The notes beneath the pieces were generated by a model that saw nothing but the letters and a program-made list of their open reading frames with translations, had not been told where the DNA came from and ran no database searches. From positions 1-37,513 of the forward strand of contig NZ_JAEPMO010000020.1 in the NCBI RefSeq assembly GCF_017643905.1: DNA of 37,513 nucleotides, in the 5' to 3' direction. A program made the position numbers and the translations under genes. Positions 8,249-15,251 of this stretch are shown in pieces (positions within the stretch are counted from its first letter, which is position 1; every line of letters begins with the position of its first letter). This stretch comes from Marivita sp. (GTDB lineage Bacteria > Pseudomonadota > Alphaproteobacteria > Rhodobacterales > Rhodobacteraceae).

Positions 8249-9333
8249 AGAAGGTGCCCCGACTTGCGCGCCTTGGTGGCGAGGTATTCTGTGTTGTGTG
8301 GGTTTTCCCCGACCTTCAGAGGCACGCGCTCAGCCACGGTGATGCCCTGTTTTTCCATCATCGCAATCTTGGCCGGGTTGTTCGTCATCAGCCGAACAGA
8401 GCTGAACCCAAGCTTGCGCAGCAATTCGGCGCCGATGCGGAAATCCCGTTCATCATCTTCGAACCCAAGGCGATGGTTGGCTTCGACCGTGTCGAACCCC
8501 TGATCCTGCAACGCATAGGCGCGCATCTTATTGGCAAGCCCGATCCCCCGCCCTTCCTGGTTCAGGTACAGCAGGACACCTTCGCCTTCAGCCCCCATCG
8601 CCGCCAAGGCACCGTTCAGCTGCGGACCGCAATCGCATTTGAGGCTGCCCAGAAGATCGCCGGTAAAGCAGGCCGAGTGCAATCGCGACAGCACCGGCTT
8701 GGCGCGATCCGGGCGTCCGATCTCGATCACGTAATGCTCTTCCGACCCGTCCTCGGGACGAAACACATGCAGGCGCGCATTCTGTGCCGCGCGCAACGGC
8801 ACCCGCGCGGACACAACACTGTCGAAGACAACAGATGCGCCCAAACGTGGAGCGGCGGCGGCCGGATCAAGCAATGTCAACGCATGCGCGGTCGCGAACG
8901 CCCTGGCGTCCGCCAGCGGTGCCACGATCACCGCAGGCAGCAATCGTGCAGACTTGGCCAGCGTGACCGCCAGTCGGTGCAGGGTGGGATCGCCTTCGCG
9001 GCGGGTCACCAACGGCCCTTTCATCGGATGGGACAGATCGTCGGCGGGATCGGCCACCGCCTGCACCCAGCGGAGCGTTGCATCCTTTGGCAGCACCACG
9101 CGCGCCACATCGCCATCATAGGCCCGCGCCTTGAGCGTTGCGGCACGACGCCCGCTCAGCACAAGATCGACATCACTGCCCAGAGCCATCACATCCCGAA
9201 GCCTGTCCGTGCCCAGCGACTCGACGGCAAGCACCAGAAGGCCGTGCGCATTGCCCAGAACAATTGGCACACCCATGCGCAGATCCGCCCTTGCGCGGGC
9301 CATAAGATCGGTGATGTCAGGTGCCAGCGCCAT
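8245..9333 (-). CDS. ribA: GTP cyclohydrolase II with degenerate N-terminal domain
   Basis: First committed enzyme of riboflavin synthesis, converting GTP to 2,5-diamino-6-ribosylamino-pyrimidinone phosphate. The C-terminal half (about 185-362) is a complete cyclohydrolase II: zinc ligands Cys222, Cys233 and Cys235 (CFTGD...KCDC), YLNQEGRGIGLANK (256-269), and RLMTNNPAK (314-322). The first about 180 residues resemble the DHBP-synthase (RibB) fold but lack the acidic DDEDRENEGD-like metal motif, so that half is probably inactive. Total length is 362, like bifunctional RibBA proteins with a decayed RibB domain. It heads the four-gene minus-strand operon; an 11-bp hairpin lies in its leader. 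The start has a weak AAGG site 5 bases upstream. Confidence 0.95.
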   Translation of the reverse strand: MALAPDITDLMARARADLRMGVPIVLGNAHGLLVLAVESLGTDRLRDVMALGSDVDLVLSGRRAATLKARAYDGDVARVVLPKDATLRWVQAVADPADDLSHPMKGPLVTRREGDPTLHRLAVTLAKSARLLPAVIVAPLADARAFATAHALTLLDPAAAAPRLGASVVFDSVVSARVPLRAAQNARLHVFRPEDGSEEHYVIEIGRPDRAKPVLSRLHSACFTGDLLGSLKCDCGPQLNGALAAMGAEGEGVLLYLNQEGRGIGLANKMRAYALQDQGFDTVEANHRLGFEDDERDFRIGAELLRKLGFSSVRLMTNNPAKIAMMEKQGITVAERVPLKVGENPHNTEYLATKARKSGHLL

Positions 9334-9353
9334 GTAACCTTGGGTCTCTCACG

Positions 9354-9378
9354 GGGGTCTTTTGCAACAAAAGACCCC
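9354..9378 (-). promoter_or_regulatory. Perfect 11-bp inverted repeat in ribA leader
   Basis: GGGGTCTTTTG (9354-9364) and CAAAAGACCCC (9368-9378) pair perfectly around a 3-base loop. It lies 21-45 bases upstream of the ribA start and there is no U-tract after it on either strand, so it is not a typical terminator. It could be a leader RNA hairpin or a dyad operator in the ribA/response-regulator divergent region. No RFN (FMN riboswitch) consensus blocks are visible in this 159-base gap. Confidence 0.6.
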
Positions 9379-9384
9379 GATTTA

Positions 9385-9427
9385 TGAAACATTTGGCCTC
9401 TGCATACACGAGGCCGTGAAACACTTG
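9385..9427 (+). promoter_or_regulatory. Direct repeat TGAAACAYTTG upstream of response regulator
   Basis: TGAAACATTTG (9385-9395) recurs as TGAAACACTTG (9417-9427), start-to-start distance 32 bp, close to three helical turns, so both would face the same side of the DNA. A 6-bp inverted repeat GGCCTC/GAGGCC (9395-9400, 9410-9415) lies between them. OmpR-class regulators commonly bind direct repeats, so autoregulation is a reasonable guess, but this is inference only. Confidence 0.35.
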
Positions 9428-9492
9428 CAGCAATTCTTGCCGACGCGCAACGTCTTGCCCATCTGTCTTGAAACCGACGGAGAGACAACACG

Positions 9493-10179
9493 ATGGCACA
9501 GCTCAAGAATATCCTACTGGTCGACGACGACGACGACCTGCGCGAGGCTCTGGCAGAGCAACTGGTCATGACCGAAGACTTCGAAGTGTTCGAAGCGGAT
9601 TGCGGGACTGCCGCGATGGGTCGGGTCAAGGAGCAGCTTTATGACCTGATCATCCTCGATGTGGGTCTGCCCGATACAGATGGCCGCGAACTCTGCCGCC
9701 TGATGCGAAAGCAAGGGGTCAAGGCCCCGGTGCTCATGCTGACCGGGCACGACTCGGACGCTGACACCATTCTGAGCCTTGATGCCGGTGCCAACGACTA
9801 TGTCACCAAACCGTTCAAGTTCCCGGTCCTTCTGGCGCGCATCCGTGCGCAGTTGCGCCAGCACGAACAGTCCGAAGACGCCGTCTTTACGCTTGGACCA
9901 TACACGTTCAAACCGTCGATGAAGCTTCTCATGACGGAAGACGACAAGAAAATCCGTCTGACGGAAAAGGAAACCAACATCCTGAAGTTCCTCTATCGCT
10001 CCACCGATGGTGTGGTCGCGAGGGACACGCTGCTCCACGAGGTGTGGGGCTACAACGCTGGCGTGACGACGCACACGCTGGAAACACACATCTATCGCCT
10101 TCGGCAAAAGATTGAACCCGATCCCTCCAATGCGCGTTTGCTGGTGACGGAATCGGGTGGCTATCGCCTCGTGTCATAA
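9493..10179 (+). CDS. OmpR-family two-component response regulator
   Basis: 228 residues: an N-terminal receiver domain and a C-terminal winged-helix DNA-binding domain. Seen: acidic cluster DDDDD (11-15), phosphoacceptor Asp56 in LDVGLPD, Thr84, Lys106 (VTKPFK), then winged-helix residues LTEKETNILKFLY and the recognition region VTTHTLETHIYRLRQKI. The C-terminus GGYRLVS is standard. No histidine kinase gene lies next to it, so it is an orphan locus. The sequence reminds me of CenR-type regulators of alphaproteobacteria, which control envelope and division genes, but I cannot prove orthology. The start at 9493 follows a GGAGAG site. A strong terminator lies 118 bases after the stop. Confidence 0.95.
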   Translation: MAQLKNILLVDDDDDLREALAEQLVMTEDFEVFEADCGTAAMGRVKEQLYDLIILDVGLPDTDGRELCRLMRKQGVKAPVLMLTGHDSDADTILSLDAGANDYVTKPFKFPVLLARIRAQLRQHEQSEDAVFTLGPYTFKPSMKLLMTEDDKKIRLTEKETNILKFLYRSTDGVVARDTLLHEVWGYNAGVTTHTLETHIYRLRQKIEPDPSNARLLVTESGGYRLVS

Positions 10180-10193
10180 GACCTTGGTCTATT

Positions 10194-10207
10194 TTGATTC
10201 AGATCAA
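10194..10207 (+). promoter_or_regulatory. Perfect FNR/FnrL box (TTGAT-N4-ATCAA)
   Basis: TTGATTCAGATCAA matches the FNR consensus at every defined position. It starts 15 bases after the response-regulator stop codon, so it does not serve that gene. In a class II arrangement (box centre at -41.5) transcription would start near 10242, with a TATCTG-like -10 hexamer at about 10231-10236. Transcription would then run to the terminator at 10297-10324. Other Crp/FNR-family proteins could also bind it. Confidence 0.65.
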
Positions 10208-10241
10208 AGAAGCATGGCACACGCATCTTTTATCTGGGTCG

Positions 10242-10324
10242 TAACAGTTCCCGTCGCATATGCGGGTCATCATATGCACCTCCCTGTTGGACCTGGCCCC
10301 GGATACTCTCCGGGGTCTTTTTTT
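10242..10324 (+). ncRNA. Candidate FNR-controlled small RNA
   Basis: Predicted from the FNR box and a terminator, not from any known family. The transcript would be about 80 nt. AACAG (10243-10247) can pair with CTGTT (10284-10288), enclosing a CCCG/CGGG hairpin (10250-10253 with 10263-10266) and an unpaired stretch with CCTCC (10279-10283) that is complementary to Shine-Dalgarno sequences. It ends in the GC-rich terminator stem and a T-run. No convincing protein-coding frame fits. Low-oxygen-induced trans-acting sRNAs such as PcrZ are known in Rhodobacter; whether this is related is unknown. The alternative is that this is only the 3' UTR of the response-regulator gene. Confidence 0.4.
10297..10324 (+). 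terminator. Rho-independent terminator
   Basis: CCCCGG (10297-10302), 7-base loop, CCGGGG (10310-10315), then TCTTTTTTT. It serves the response-regulator message and/or the candidate small RNA. Its T-run overlaps the stop codon of the convergent CIA30-like gene. Confidence 0.88.
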
Positions 10325-10841
10325 AGGAGAGGCGGATGTCGCTGACCGAGACGTCCGCGCCATAGTCATCGCCATAAGCCACGATGGCGATGCTATTGAC
10401 GTCAGCAGCGGTCACCATCGCCGGCATGCCCATATGGGACGGGCTGAACATATCGAACGGAATATCCACGCTGTGCCACTTGGTCTTGGCGACAAAAGGC
10501 GCGCGATAGGAATGCCAGACACGCGACAAGTTCGGCGTCTTGAGGAACACGAAATACCGCGCTCCATTGCCTTGGACACGCAGCCGCAACCCTTCGGCAT
10601 TGTGCGGCCAAGGCTCTGAAAACCGACGGCGCGCCTGAATGAAACCTCCGTTGTTGTCGGTCCGGACTGTGCCATGCAGACGCAAGGCTCTCTTGTTGCC
10701 ATCGCCGACAATCTCGGCCCTCCCCGATGACACGCCGCCCATCACGGTATCAGCAACAAAATCCCACCTTTCGGCAGCGTCACCTGAAAAATCTTCGAAT
10801 ACGGTTTCCGAGAGCGATTGCCCCACAAACATGATCGACAT
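10323..10841 (-). CDS. CIA30-family protein (complex I intermediate-associated type)
   Basis: About 172 residues of a single CIA30/galactose-binding-like beta domain. Seen: VFEDFSGDAAERWDFVADTVMGGVSSG near the N-terminus, then GNKRALRLHGTV, NGGFIQARRRF, and GARYFVFLKTP, in the order expected for this family. In mitochondria CIA30 (NDUFAF1) helps assemble respiratory complex I; the role of bacterial members is unproven. I prefer the ATG at 10841 because AAGGGGG then sits 7 bases upstream; an ATG at 10847 would leave almost no spacing. No obvious signal peptide. It is convergent with the candidate small RNA and follows the pnp terminator, so it probably has its own promoter in 10848-10885. Confidence 0.85.
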   Translation of the reverse strand: MSIMFVGQSLSETVFEDFSGDAAERWDFVADTVMGGVSSGRAEIVGDGNKRALRLHGTVRTDNNGGFIQARRRFSEPWPHNAEGLRLRVQGNGARYFVFLKTPNLSRVWHSYRAPFVAKTKWHSVDIPFDMFSPSHMGMPAMVTAADVNSIAIVAYGDDYGADVSVSDIRLS

Positions 10842-10886
10842 GACCATTCCCCCTTAGCCCCGTGGGACAAATAGTCCACTCGGAGA

Positions 10887-10917
10887 ATAAAAAAGCGCCT
10901 CTGAATGAGGCGCTTTT
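10887..10917 (-). terminator. Rho-independent terminator of pnp
   Basis: Perfect 11-bp stem AAAAGCGCCTC (10891-10901) with GAGGCGCTTTT (10907-10917), 5-base loop; read on the minus strand it ends in a run of T residues. It begins 33 bases after the pnp stop codon. The plus-strand side also ends TTTTCTTTC, so it could act in both directions. Confidence 0.9.
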
Positions 10918-10949
10918 CTTTCAGACACTTAGTCGTCCAAGGATCACGA

Positions 10950-13091
10950 TCACTCGGCGTCTTCAGCTTTTTTCTCTGGTGCCAGCTCTTCGCCGGTTTC
11001 CTGATCGACCATCTTCATCGCAAGGCGCACCTTGCCGCGGTCATCAAAGCCCAGAAGCTTGACATAGACTTCCTGACCTTCCTTGAGCACATCCGACGGA
11101 TGGTTCAGGCGACGGTTCTCGATCTGGGACACGTGCACCAGACCATCCCGCTTGCCGAAGAAGTTCACGAAGGCGCCGAAATCGACGATCTTCACGACCT
11201 TGCCCTTGTAGACATGGCCCTCTTCCGGCTCTGCCACGATCGAATAGATCATGTCATAGGCGGTCTTGATGGCTTCGCCATTCGGGCTGGCAATCTTGAT
11301 GACACCATCGTCGTTGATGTCGACCTTGGCACCGGACACTTCCACGATCTCGCGGATGACTTTACCGCCCGAGCCGATCACTTCACGGATCTTGTCGGTC
11401 GGGATCTGCATCGTCTCGATGCGCGGCGCGTGGATCGAGAATTCCGCAGCACCCGTGAGCGCCTTGTTCATCTCACCAAGAATATGCAGACGGCCTGCTT
11501 TCGCCTGAGCAAGAGCCTTCTTCATGATCTCCGGTGTGATGCCCGCGACCTTGATGTCCATCTGCAGCGACGTGATCCCGTTCTCGGTTCCCGCCACTTT
11601 GAAGTCCATGTCGCCAAGGTGATCTTCGTCACCCAGGATGTCGGTCAGAACGGCGTAAGAGCCATCCTCTTCGAGGATCAGACCCATCGCGACACCGGCC
11701 ACTGCAGATTTCAGCGGAACACCAGCATCCATCATGGACAGCGAGCCACCGCAGACCGACGCCATCGAGGACGAGCCGTTGGATTCGGTGATCTCGGACA
11801 CCACGCGAATGGTGTAGGGGAAATCGGTCGGTGCCGGCAGAACAGCCTGCAGCGCGCGCCACGCCAGTTTACCATGACCAATTTCGCGACGCCCCGGCGA
11901 CCCGACACGCCCAACCTCACCCACAGAGTAGGGCGGGAAGTTGTAGTGCAACAGGAAGTTGGAGCGGGAGTTGCCATGCAGCGCATCGATGATCTGTTCA
12001 TCGTCGCCGGTGCCCAGCGTGGTCACAACAAGACCTTGCGTTTCACCACGGGTGAAAAGCGCAGACCCATGAGTCCGCGGCAGAAGACCGGTTTCACACA
12101 CGATCGGACGCACGGTGTCGAGAGCACGCCCGTCGATCCGCTTGCCTGTCTTGACAACATCACCGCGCAGAACCGATGCCTCGAGCTTTTTCAGGGCGGA
12201 ACCAAGGTTCTCATCCGCAAGCTGCTCTTCGGTCAGGGCTTCCATGATCGCCGATTTGGCTGCGGACACGGCCGTGGTGCGTTCCTGCTTGTCGGTGATC
12301 GCATAGGCGGCGCGGATCTTGTCCTCGCCTGCGGCTTTCACCGCCGCATAAAGGTCGGAGTAATCCGGCGGCTGGAAATCAAACGGCTCTTTCGCGGCGT
12401 CTTCGGCCAGATCGATGATCAGATCGATCACCGGCTGGATCTGTTCATGCGCAAACGTCACAGCGCCGAGCATTTCGTCCTCGGTCAGCTCGTACGCTTC
12501 GGATTCCACCATCATCACGGCGTCTTTGGTGCCTGCGACAACCAGATCGAGCCGCTGCTCGGGGTTGTTGCGCAGCTGGTCCATATCCTCGACCTCGGGG
12601 TTGAGGATGTATTCGCCATCGACATAACCCACACGGCAGCCCGCGATCGGGCCCATGAACGGCGCGCCGGAAATGGTCAGCGCAGCGGAGGCTGCAATCA
12701 TCGCCACGATGTCGGGGTCATTGACCAGATCGTGCGACAGAACGGTACACATCACCAGAACTTCGTTCTTGAAGCCCGGCACGAACAGCGGGCGGATCGG
12801 ACGGTCGATCAGGCGCGCGGTCAGCGTTTCCTTTTCGGTCGGACGCGCTTCGCGCTTGAAGAAGCCACCTGGCACTTTACCGGCGGCATAGTATTTTTCC
12901 TGGTAATGGACGGTCAGCGGAAAAAAGTCCTGACCGGGTTTGGTCTGCTTTGCAAAGGTCACGTTGGCCATGACCGAAGTCTCACCGAGGGTAGCAATCA
13001 CGCTGCCATCGGCCTGACGGGCAACCTTGCCCGTTTCCAGTGTGAGCGTTTCTTCGCCCCACTGCATGCTTTTCGTCGAAATGTTGAACAT
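10950..13091 (-). CDS. pnp: Polyribonucleotide nucleotidyltransferase (PNPase)
   Basis: 3'-to-5' phosphorolytic exoribonuclease of RNA decay, 713 residues, full length. Seen in order: first RNase PH-like domain (starting about residue 10), the all-helical linker, second RNase PH-like domain with the catalytic [16 protein letters not shown] segment (about 486-500), KH domain with [11 protein letters not shown] (about 560-570), and an S1 domain (about 620-690, beginning [18 protein letters not shown]). It ends with an acidic Glu/Ala tail. PNPase works alone or in an RNase E degradosome. A clear AGGAAA site precedes the ATG. The 5' leader contains two stable hairpins (13116-13129 and 13144-13161). 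Its terminator lies directly downstream. Confidence 0.98.
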   Translation of the reverse strand: MFNISTKSMQWGEETLTLETGKVARQADGSVIATLGETSVMANVTFAKQTKPGQDFFPLTVHYQEKYYAAGKVPGGFFKREARPTEKETLTARLIDRPIRPLFVPGFKNEVLVMCTVLSHDLVNDPDIVAMIAASAALTISGAPFMGPIAGCRVGYVDGEYILNPEVEDMDQLRNNPEQRLDLVVAGTKDAVMMVESEAYELTEDEMLGAVTFAHEQIQPVIDLIIDLAEDAAKEPFDFQPPDYSDLYAAVKAAGEDKIRAAYAITDKQERTTAVSAAKSAIMEALTEEQLADENLGSALKKLEASVLRGDVVKTGKRIDGRALDTVRPIVCETGLLPRTHGSALFTRGETQGLVVTTLGTGDDEQIIDALHGNSRSNFLLHYNFPPYSVGEVGRVGSPGRREIGHGKLAWRALQAVLPAPTDFPYTIRVVSEITESNGSSSMASVCGGSLSMMDAGVPLKSAVAGVAMGLILEEDGSYAVLTDILGDEDHLGDMDFKVAGTENGITSLQMDIKVAGITPEIMKKALAQAKAGRLHILGEMNKALTGAAEFSIHAPRIETMQIPTDKIREVIGSGGKVIREIVEVSGAKVDINDDGVIKIASPNGEAIKTAYDMIYSIVAEPEEGHVYKGKVVKIVDFGAFVNFFGKRDGLVHVSQIENRRLNHPSDVLKEGQEVYVKLLGFDDRGKVRLAMKMVDQETGEELAPEKKAEDAE

Positions 13092-13115
13092 CTTCGTTTC
13101 CTGTAAGGGAGCACT

Positions 13116-13161
13116 CCCGGCCCTCCGGGTCTCCCGTTTTCATGGCGGCCCCATTGCCGCC
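13116..13161 (-). promoter_or_regulatory. Two tandem hairpins in pnp leader
   Basis: Within 70 bases upstream of the pnp start, CCCGG/CCGGG (13116-13120, 13125-13129) and GGCGGC/GCCGCC (13144-13149, 13156-13161) form two consecutive stem-loops on the leader RNA. In Escherichia coli the pnp leader hairpin is cut by RNase III and mediates autoregulation. Whether these short stems play that role is inference. Confidence 0.4.
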
Positions 13162-13298
13162 GACCCTTTCATCATTCCATGCGCCAGGGTCGAAGCGTCA
13201 CGTCTCAGATTATGGGGCCATACAGGATTATTGCGGGTTTGGAAAGGGATCTGACATGTCTTTACGTCGGCTTAACCCTGCATGGGCAAGGGTGGTTT

Positions 13299-13520
13299 AT
13301 GGAAGTCGTAGACCGTCACATCCCGGATCAATGGATCGAACAGGTTTTTGCTGCAAAGGCCGTTGCAAAAGGCGGAATTGTGCGACGCGCAGTGCCGTGG
13401 GTGGAACGCGAAATCGGGCGGGAGCGGTTCATCTGCGAAGTCGAGGGACGCGGATTTCATCTGCTTGAATGTGCAGGTCAATTCATCGTCATCTGTTCGG
13501 ACGCCCCGGTTAAGCGTTGA
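13299..13520 (+). CDS. Small conserved hypothetical protein (73 aa)
   Basis: Lies on the opposite strand between rpsO and pnp. From the ATG at 13299 (AAGGG site 6 bases upstream) it encodes 73 residues: MEVVDRHIPDQWIEQVFAAK, then AVAKGGIVRRAVPWVEREIG and RFICEVEGRGFHLLECAGQF, ending IVICSDAPVKR. I recognise the pattern of a small Rhodobacterales family often mislabelled N-(5'-phosphoribosyl)anthranilate isomerase, although it is far too short for TrpF and shows none of its barrel motifs. An open frame also extends upstream to 13179, but the extension is less protein-like. The Gly-Gly-x-x-x-Arg start and the GFHLLECAGQFIVIC core suggest a compact beta-rich fold. Function unknown. Confidence 0.72.
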   Translation: MEVVDRHIPDQWIEQVFAAKAVAKGGIVRRAVPWVEREIGRERFICEVEGRGFHLLECAGQFIVICSDAPVKR

Positions 13521-13604
13521 TTGTGATGCCGCCCAAGCCTGCTCTGTTTCCCGCATGATCCGATTGACCGCACTTTGTGGATGGCAAACACTCTTGTTCG
13601 CAGG

Positions 13605-13631
13605 CCCCGAATTTTCTGCGAAAATTCGGGG
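13605..13631. repeat. Perfect 12-bp inverted repeat
   Basis: CCCCGAATTTTC (13605-13616) and GAAAATTCGGGG (13620-13631) pair perfectly around a TGC loop. No T-run follows on either strand. It sits 85 bases beyond the 73-codon gene and 54 bases downstream of the rpsO terminator (in the minus direction), upstream of pnp. It may be a processing or decay-protecting hairpin or a dyad protein-binding site. Confidence 0.6.
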
Positions 13632-13684
13632 AAACAGATTAAGGTTTCATTACGCCCAGCACCTCAATATTTCGACCAGGGCAA

Positions 13685-13714
13685 AAAGAAAAAGCCGCGC
13701 AAAGATTGCGCGGC
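13685..13714 (-). terminator. Rho-independent terminator of rpsO
   Basis: GCCGCGCAA (13694-13702) and TTGCGCGGC (13706-13714) pair over a 3-base loop; on the minus strand the stem is followed by TTTTTCTTTTT-like sequence. It ends the rpsO message 47 bases after the stop codon, so pnp likely needs its own promoter or readthrough. Confidence 0.88.
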
Positions 13715-13760
13715 CATATTCGAATATCCCCTGCAATTCACATGAGGATGTCCAAAATCC

Positions 13761-14030
13761 TCAGCGGCGAATGCCCAGACGCTGGATCAGATTCTGATAC
13801 CGCTCTTCGTCTTTGGCTTTGGTGTAATCGAGAAGCTTACGACGCTGCGCAACCAGCTTGAGCAGACCACGACGCGAATGGTTGTCTTTCTTGTGGGTCT
13901 TGAAGTGCTCGGTCAGGGTAGCGATACGCGAGGTCAGGATGGCAACCTGGACTTCGGGCGAACCGGTGTCGCCGTCTTTGGTTGCGAATTCCTTGATCAG
14001 GCGATTCTTTTCTTCAACAGTGATCGACAT
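13761..14030 (-). CDS. rpsO: 30S ribosomal protein S15
   Basis: Primary 16S rRNA-binding protein of the small-subunit platform, 89 residues, exactly the usual size. Seen: [36 protein letters not shown] start, the [17 protein letters not shown]-like rRNA-binding helix-turn (here [17 protein letters not shown]), and C-terminal RLLDYTK-like [14 protein letters not shown] strong AAAGGAG site precedes the start. rpsO upstream of pnp is a widely conserved order; here a divergent small gene has entered the gap. Terminator at 13685-13714. Confidence 0.98.
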   Translation of the reverse strand: MSITVEEKNRLIKEFATKDGDTGSPEVQVAILTSRIATLTEHFKTHKKDNHSRRGLLKLVAQRRKLLDYTKAKDEERYQNLIQRLGIRR

Positions 14031-14178
14031 CGGGATCTCCTTTCGAAGGTTTGAGTGAATGGCACAAGCCGGGATGTCGTCCAGCAGGGCCCGTGGAGAA
14101 TCTCCGCACGATGTACGGATGCGGGCGTATAGGCGATAAACTTCAGTTTTGGAAGGCCCTTATCCTTGCTGTCGCCGT

Positions 14179-14604
14179 CTATTGCCACCGTGCTGTTTGC
14201 AAACCTCTGGCACATCTCGTTTTGGCAACAAGTTTGGCGGTGGGCACTTGCGCCAGACATGCGCCATCCATCAGAACCTCTGTCCAATCAGGATCCCCGC
14301 CGCACAGCCGCAAGGTGATTTTCGGCGGATGGCCAGCCAGCAAACCTGTCTGTGCGCAAAGAAACTCCTCGACGTCCTCATAAGACGCGAGCCGAACAGG
14401 CGAGCGCGGACGAGAGCCTTTCTGGTGGATTCTGCCCGTACGGCGGAAAAGGCCGATGGCGTCGATCGGAACATCCGGCCAGTCCACAGGTGACGGAATC
14501 CTATGGCCGCGTCCGAAAGACCGCGCCTGCGCAGCACATATTCGCAAGACTTGGGTGATGCCGCCAAGAAATGACCCCGCAACGAACAGCATATTGGCCC
14601 ACAT
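14179..14604 (-). CDS. Hypothetical protein (141 aa)
   Basis: Not recognised. The frame fills the gap between the DUF1643 gene and rpsO on the same strand. The N-terminus has a short hydrophobic stretch (MLFVAGSFLGGITQVLRIC) that could be an anchor or weak signal, followed by a Pro/Arg-rich middle and a more ordered end (ASYEDVEEFLCAQTGLL, PPKITLRLCGG, TEVLMDGACLAQVP). Codon third positions look moderately protein-like and residue composition is plausible, unlike the opposite-strand frames here. The start is uncertain: ATG 14604 has GAAGG too close, while ATG 14592 has it 12 bases away. Five cysteines in the last 120 residues are notable. It may also be non-coding. Confidence 0.5.
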   Translation of the reverse strand: MWANMLFVAGSFLGGITQVLRICAAQARSFGRGHRIPSPVDWPDVPIDAIGLFRRTGRIHQKGSRPRSPVRLASYEDVEEFLCAQTGLLAGHPPKITLRLCGGDPDWTEVLMDGACLAQVPTAKLVAKTRCARGLQTARWQ

Positions 14605-14696
14605 CCTTCAGATCGCCGCTCAGCCATACGTCAAAGCTGTAAACAATCGCTCACCTCAGCTTCGCCTAGCGGATAAGAAGCGTAAAATTCGAAGGA

Positions 14697-15251
14697 TCAC
14701 CCCTCAGAATAGCGATGTTGGAAACGCCATTCCATGGGCGCAGTCGCAAAAGAAACATAAAGCGGATGGCGGGGATGACCGTCTTTGGTCAATCCCAAAT
14801 GATAGAGCGGCCCCGTGATCCTCCGCGCCAGTTCCCGGCCCCGGCCCTCGTGGCTGCCATGCACCCCCCAAGCGGCCAGACTCATCCCGGCAACGTGAAG
14901 CCAGTGATCCAAAACGGCATCGTTCGCATCGCCACATGGCGCAGTCGCCTGCTTCAAATCCTCTGGGCGGGTGGCGCGATAGGCAAAGAGGTTTGCCACC
15001 ATGACACCGCCAAACCCCATCGCACGCGCACGCGTTTCACATCGCGCGACCGTGGGATCATTGCGGTGCTCGTCTGCCGTGGATGGGTTCAACATGATGA
15101 ACAAGAGACTGGGCTTGGCGTTGTCCCAAACCCGCGACAAGCCGTAACGGTATTGGTCGCACTGCGAATACCAGACCTGCGACAAACACCCTTCGGCTTC
15201 GTGGGACCGGTAGACCAATACGTTGTGCAGCTCTGACGGCAGGGCGGTCAT
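14697..15251 (-). CDS. DUF1643 domain-containing protein
   Basis: 184 residues from the ATG at 15251, which overlaps the truB stop codon (ATGA); a longer frame extends upstream inside truB but the overlap start is far more likely. Seen: [38 protein letters not shown], the hallmark DUF1643 block, then [25 protein letters not shown] and a conserved [12 protein letters not shown] region. The domain is common in bacteria and phages and its function is unknown; the conserved NPSTA...DPT residues suggest a nucleotide- or nucleic-acid-related enzyme fold, which is only a guess. Coupled to truB. Confidence 0.87.
   Translation of the reverse strand: MTALPSELHNVLVYRSHEAEGCLSQVWYSQCDQYRYGLSRVWDNAKPSLLFIMLNPSTADEHRNDPTVARCETRARAMGFGGVMVANLFAYRATRPEDLKQATAPCGDANDAVLDHWLHVAGMSLAAWGVHGSHEGRGRELARRITGPLYHLGLTKDGHPRHPLYVSFATAPMEWRFQHRYSEG

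Noticed and set aside
8254-9387. 377-codon open frame on the plus strand
   Set aside because: Antisense shadow of ribA; no ribosome binding site or domain.
9334-9492. FMN (RFN) riboswitch upstream of ribA
   Set aside because: None of the conserved RFN sequence blocks is visible on either strand.
10905-13106. 733-codon open frame on the plus strand
   Set aside because: Antisense shadow of pnp; His/Arg-rich composition with no recognisable domain, while the minus strand encodes complete PNPase.
13179-13298. 40-codon upstream extension of the small gene between rpsO and pnp
   Set aside because: ATG 13299 has a well-spaced ribosome binding site and the remaining 73 residues match the expected size; the extension lies in the pnp promoter/leader region.
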